Below, in pieces: positions 60,907 to 64,000 of a stretch of DNA of 64,000 nucleotides (within the stretch, counting starts at the first letter, position 1; each line of letters opens with the position of its first letter). The stretch lies in the NCBI RefSeq assembly GCF_028867935.1, contig NZ_JAPQNS010000010.1, positions 1-64,000 of the forward strand. Reading direction: 5' to 3'. Made by a program: the position numbers and the translations under genes. The notes beneath the pieces were generated by a model. That model was not told the origin of the DNA, ran no database searches, and saw only the letters and a list, made by a program, of their open reading frames with translations. The DNA comes from Flavobacterium sp. SUN052 (GTDB lineage: Bacteria > Bacteroidota > Bacteroidia > Flavobacteriales > Flavobacteriaceae).

Positions 60907-62061
60907 TCACTTGTAATAGCCCCAAACCTCTCGACTGCTAACCGCTGATTTTGAGACAGAAAACGAAATCTTGATTTCATCCAGCACAATTCGGTCGCCC
61001 AGGCGTTCGGCGGTTAGGGTGTTTATTGGGGCTTGGGGGCCAGCCTGATTAGCGAAAATGAAGGCAACGGGTAAGGCATACATGCCTGCGTAGACTGGTT
61101 TCAGCAGTGGCAGCTTTTTCAACGCTTGCTTGACTTCCTGCTCAAAACCAAAGCCACCATTGTCGGGGCTGAGTATGGTAACATTGGTGATCTGCCCCTG
61201 CGGGTTAATCTCAAAACCGGCATACACGCGGCTATAGATGCCTTCGCGCCAGGCTATTGCGGGGTATTGAATTCGATTACGAAGTTCCTGATTAAATAGT
61301 GCGTCAGTACTCAAGGCAGGTTTGTTGCCAGCACTCGCCAGCATCAACGAATCATACTGGCGTAACGTTTCAGTGATTTCATCGGTTGTCAGTTTCTCGT
61401 TAGGGAGTCTCTGGGCAAGCTTATCCGCCTGTTCATATAGCGTAGCAAGTACAGAACTTTTCGAGAGACTGATCAATTCTGGTCGTGCATTCCCTTTCTG
61501 AATATAATAGCTGGTTTTTGTGCGATAAGCTCCGTTGAACACAACCCCTTTTGTATACCCGTCGCCTGGCTGCCCCGTATTTAAAAATCGGCTCATTGTC
61601 ATTAATAACTGGGTTTGCCCGTTGTATAAAAGCGTGCAGTAGGCATTGGTAGACACACCACCGGCTCTGATGGTCCGCCGAACAAACTTAGCATTGTTGA
61701 TTGTGAATTCGACTGGGCTGATAAGTTTACCCGCTGAGTTTTCATCCAGTTTGCACCTAACCTCGTTCGTCTTTAGATTGTAAGATAGCTGACAACTGAT
61801 TTCCTGGCCTAGTTGATCTAATTGAACGCGGCCTTCCTGCCAGATCGGAAATGTAAAATATTCGCTGCCTAAATAAACTTGCTGACTATGGGCGGAAGCA
61901 AGAAGTGTTCCCCCTGTAGTCAATCCATTGGCTTCATACGAATGACAAGTTGTAAATACCTGGCGGGTGACAGAATCTCGTGAGACAATGCATTGACCAT
62001 GAGCCGTCTGTAATGCTGTTAGTACGCCAGCTAAGTGCAGTATTGCAGTAAAGCGTATCAT
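60907..62061 (-). CDS. TonB C-terminal-domain protein with signal peptide
   Basis: 384 aa. A signal peptide (FTAILHLAGVLTALQTAHG) starts the protein. The middle has beta strands and no recognised domain (about residues 25-245). The end carries a TonB_C-like block (YAGFEINPQGQITNVTILSPD followed by LKKLPLLKPVYAG). Unlike TonB it has no N-terminal membrane anchor that would remain, and no proline-rich stretch, so it is probably an exported relative of unknown function. Confidence 0.65.
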   Translation of the reverse strand: MIRFTAILHLAGVLTALQTAHGQCIVSRDSVTRQVFTTCHSYEANGLTTGGTLLASAHSQQVYLGSEYFTFPIWQEGRVQLDQLGQEISCQLSYNLKTNEVRCKLDENSAGKLISPVEFTINNAKFVRRTIRAGGVSTNAYCTLLYNGQTQLLMTMSRFLNTGQPGDGYTKGVVFNGAYRTKTSYYIQKGNARPELISLSKSSVLATLYEQADKLAQRLPNEKLTTDEITETLRQYDSLMLASAGNKPALSTDALFNQELRNRIQYPAIAWREGIYSRVYAGFEINPQGQITNVTILSPDNGGFGFEQEVKQALKKLPLLKPVYAGMYALPVAFIFANQAGPQAPINTLTAERLGDRIVLDEIKISFSVSKSAVSSREVWGYYK

Positions 62062-62109
62062 GTTATTATGGAAAGGTTTAGGGCTTAAATATAAACGACT
62101 GTCGGATGA

Positions 62110-62154
62110 TTAACAAAAAAGGCCCGCTGATAATCAGCGGGCCTTTTTTGTTAA
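62110..62154. terminator. Bidirectional terminator after sdhB
   Basis: A perfect 22-bp inverted repeat around a single central A (62110-62131 and 62133-62154). The GC-rich core ggcccgctgat is flanked by six A on one side and six T on the other, so it terminates in both directions. It lies 37 bases after the sdhB stop codon on the minus strand. Confidence 0.9.
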
Positions 62155-62190
62155 TCTATTTAATCTATTAGGTCTAAATCTCTAACCAAA

Positions 62191-62943
62191 CTACACGTTT
62201 TCCGACGTCAGCTTAGCGCCCAGATACTCGCGGTTCATGCGGGCAATGTGATCCAGCGAAATCGATTTGGGACACTCTACTGAGCAGGCGCCCGTAAACG
62301 AACAGGCTCCAAAACCCTCAGCATCCATTTGAGCGACCATCCGTTCTGCCCGAATTTTGCGCTCAGCCTGACCCTGTGGTAACACCGCCATGTGCGATAC
62401 TTTAGCCGCCACGAACAACATAGCCGATGCATTTTTGCAGGCTGCTACGCAGGCTCCACAACCAATACACTGAGCAGCATCCATCGCTTCGTCGGCAATG
62501 GTGCGAGGAATGGCAATCTCGTTGGCATCGGGAGCTGAACCGGTATTAACCGACACATACCCGCCCGCCTGAACAACGCGGTCAAAGGCAGTACGGTCGA
62601 CCATCAGGTCTTTAATAACCGGGAAAGCCCGCGCCCGCCATGGTTCCACAATAATGGTGTCGCCATCGTTGAACGAACGCATGTGCAACTGGCAGGTTGT
62701 GGCACCCGTTTGGGGGCCGTGGGCACGTCCGTTAATGTATAACGAGCACATGCCACAGATACCCTCGCGGCAATCGTGGTCAAATACGACAGGCTCATCG
62801 CCTTTCCTAATTAGTTCGCCGTTGAGCACGTCGAGCATTTCGAGGAATGACATATCGGGTGAGATGTTATCGAGACCATACTCGACTAATTTCCCCGCTG
62901 TATTGTTATTTTTCTGTCTCCAGACTTTAAGATTTACTTTCAT
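62191..62943 (-). CDS. sdhB: Succinate dehydrogenase/fumarate reductase iron-sulfur subunit
   Basis: 250 aa. The N-terminal 2Fe-2S domain has [16 protein letters not shown] with a further Cys in ATTCQLHM. The C-terminal half has [17 protein letters not shown] for the 4Fe-4S cluster and [15 protein letters not shown] for the other clusters. It passes electrons from SdhA to the membrane quinone. It is one base after the sdhA stop codon (stop at 62945), as in the sdhCAB order of Bacteroidota; sdhC is outside. Confidence 0.95.
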   Translation of the reverse strand: MKVNLKVWRQKNNNTAGKLVEYGLDNISPDMSFLEMLDVLNGELIRKGDEPVVFDHDCREGICGMCSLYINGRAHGPQTGATTCQLHMRSFNDGDTIIVEPWRARAFPVIKDLMVDRTAFDRVVQAGGYVSVNTGSAPDANEIAIPRTIADEAMDAAQCIGCGACVAACKNASAMLFVAAKVSHMAVLPQGQAERKIRAERMVAQMDAEGFGACSFTGACSVECPKSISLDHIARMNREYLGAKLTSENV

Positions 62944-62944
62944 T

Positions 62945-64000
62945 TTATTTGTAGCTACGCTGGGTCAGTTTAACGTTCTCGAACACCAAGTCTTCCTTGT
63001 GTAGTACTTCAGGCTGGTTTTCGCCCTGGTATTCCCAGGCAGCAACGTAAGCAAAGTGCTCATCGTCGCGGAGTGCTTCGCCGTCCTCGGTTTGGTGCTC
63101 CTCGCGGAAGTGACCTCCACACGATTCTTCACGGTTCAGTGCATCGTCAACCATCAGTTCGCCCAGCTCGATGAAGTCGGCAACGCGACCGGCCTGTTCG
63201 AGGGTTTGGTTCATTTCTTCGTTGTCGCCCGTAACGCGAACGTTTGTCCAGAACTCTTTCTTCAAGTCCTGAATCATGCCTTTGGCTTTCTTCAAGCCTT
63301 CAGCCGTGCGCGACATACCGCAGTAATCCCACATAATCAGACCCAGGGCCCGGTGGAATTCGTCAACAGGTTTTTGGCCTTTGATCGACAATAACCGCTG
63401 CACCTGATCACTTACCCGCTTTTCAGCTTGTTTGAATGCAGGAGAATCAACAGATACTTTATCAGCAGGACCGATTGTCGCAAGGTAATCACCAACAGTG
63501 TAAGGAATCACGAAATAACCGTCGGCCAAACCCTGCATCAGCGCCGAAGCTCCCAGACGGTTAGCACCGTGATCCGAGAAATTGGCTTCGCCGAGGGCAT
63601 ACAAACCCGGAATGGTAGTCATTAGGTTATAGTCAACCCAAAGGCCACCCATCGTGTAGTGAACCGCCGGATAAATCATCATCGGCGTTTCGTACGGATT
63701 ATCGTCCACGATTTTTTCGTACATCTCGAACAGGTTTCCGTACTTCGCTTCAATAGTCTTCTTCCCGTCGCGTTTGATGGCATCGGCAAAATCGAGGTAT
63801 ACAGCCAAACCCGTTTTGCTCACACCACGACCTTCGTCGCATACGTATTTAGCATTACGAGAGGCCACGTCGCGTGGTACAAGGTTACCAAATGATGGGT
63901 AACGACGCTCCAAGAAGTAGTCGCGATCTTCTTCTTTCAGATCGGTTGGTTTCATCTGCCCCTTCCGAATCTTTTCTGAATCTTCTTTCCGCTTAGGTAC
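62945..64000 (-). CDS. sdhA: Succinate dehydrogenase/fumarate reductase flavoprotein subunit, C-terminal part
   Basis: The frame remains open from the window edge ([15 protein letters not shown]) to a TAA at 62945; about 351 residues are seen, roughly the second half of the usual 640. Visible parts: [57 protein letters not shown] is recognised by its HYTMGG and GANRLG motifs, which bind FAD and substrate. An in-frame ATG at 63955 is internal, not the start. Transcribed ahead of sdhB. Confidence 0.95.
   Translation of the reverse strand, partial: VPKRKEDSEKIRKGQMKPTDLKEEDRDYFLERRYPSFGNLVPRDVASRNAKYVCDEGRGVSKTGLAVYLDFADAIKRDGKKTIEAKYGNLFEMYEKIVDDNPYETPMMIYPAVHYTMGGLWVDYNLMTTIPGLYALGEANFSDHGANRLGASALMQGLADGYFVIPYTVGDYLATIGPADKVSVDSPAFKQAEKRVSDQVQRLLSIKGQKPVDEFHRALGLIMWDYCGMSRTAEGLKKAKGMIQDLKKEFWTNVRVTGDNEEMNQTLEQAGRVADFIELGELMVDDALNREESCGGHFREEHQTEDGEALRDDEHFAYVAAWEYQGENQPEVLHKEDLVFENVKLTQRSYK

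Noticed and set aside
1..64000. CRISPR arrays, tRNA, rRNA, riboswitches and origins
   Set aside because: No spaced direct-repeat array, tRNA cloverleaf, rRNA segment, known riboswitch core or DnaA-box cluster was seen by eye on either strand.

Overview
The window is chromosomal DNA from a member of the Bacteroidota, most likely a Cytophagales bacterium of the Spirosoma type. That placement is inference from three things: the gliding lipoproteins GldB and GldH, promoters of the TTTG-N19-TAnnTTTG form, and many Tat- or signal-peptide-bearing periplasmic sugar enzymes. No rRNA, tRNA, CRISPR array or intact insertion sequence was found.

Layout. 1-1060 is a small accessory patch: a possible transposase end, a small unknown ORF, and a PIN-domain toxin with a 57-aa upstream partner. 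1071-9986 holds an outer-membrane barrel protein, gldB, and a co-directional run of MsbA-like ABC exporter, Fur-family regulator, class A beta-lactamase, membrane-anchored MutS-like ATPase and GT39 glycosyltransferase; the last carries a 100-bp palindromic repeat inserted in frame. 10042-24933 is mixed housekeeping: DUF4143 ATPase, kdsD, recQ, purD, a RicT/PSP1 protein, DedA, a BlaI/M56 sensor pair, gldH, a Lon-N protein, an AI-2E family permease, an orphan response regulator and a cysteine desulfurase.

25140-35685 is a molybdenum hydroxylase locus of the form II 'CO dehydrogenase-like' type: coxG, coxS, coxL, coxM, a DUF3445 heme-dependent N-demethylase-like gene, an APC permease, coxD and coxE. 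coxD and coxE are separated by a GNAT gene and a Tat-exported threonine-aldolase-like gene. The CoxL signature is AYRGAGR, not the CO-specific AYRCSFR, so the substrate is probably not CO.

39036-48098 is a sugar-acid and keto-sugar island: DUF1080, an SDR, uxuA, an ExuT-like MFS carrier, three exported Gfo/Idh/MocA proteins and a ThuA-like protein, followed by a 60-bp relic of a second ThuA-like C-terminus. 48126-53516 contains cbpA-cbpM, an intact DUF433 antitoxin with a truncated DUF5615 toxin, an OPT transporter, a DUF4258/DUF2283 pair set between two identical 33-bp terminator copies, and nrdB. The right end holds a GT2 glycosyltransferase, a small heat-shock protein, a polysaccharide deacetylase, hemC, a GNAT, an FtsX-type permease with a His/Glu-rich insert, a GH3 enzyme, a TonB-C protein, sdhB and part of sdhA.

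The most unusual features are structural. A family of four intergenic palindromes built from GTCATT units sits just after stop codons. The repeat in the GT39 gene is translated. Three small toxin-antitoxin-like modules sit at visible insertion or deletion scars. I did not see a wholly new multi-gene system; the best candidates for new biology are the form II hydroxylase locus and the palindrome family.
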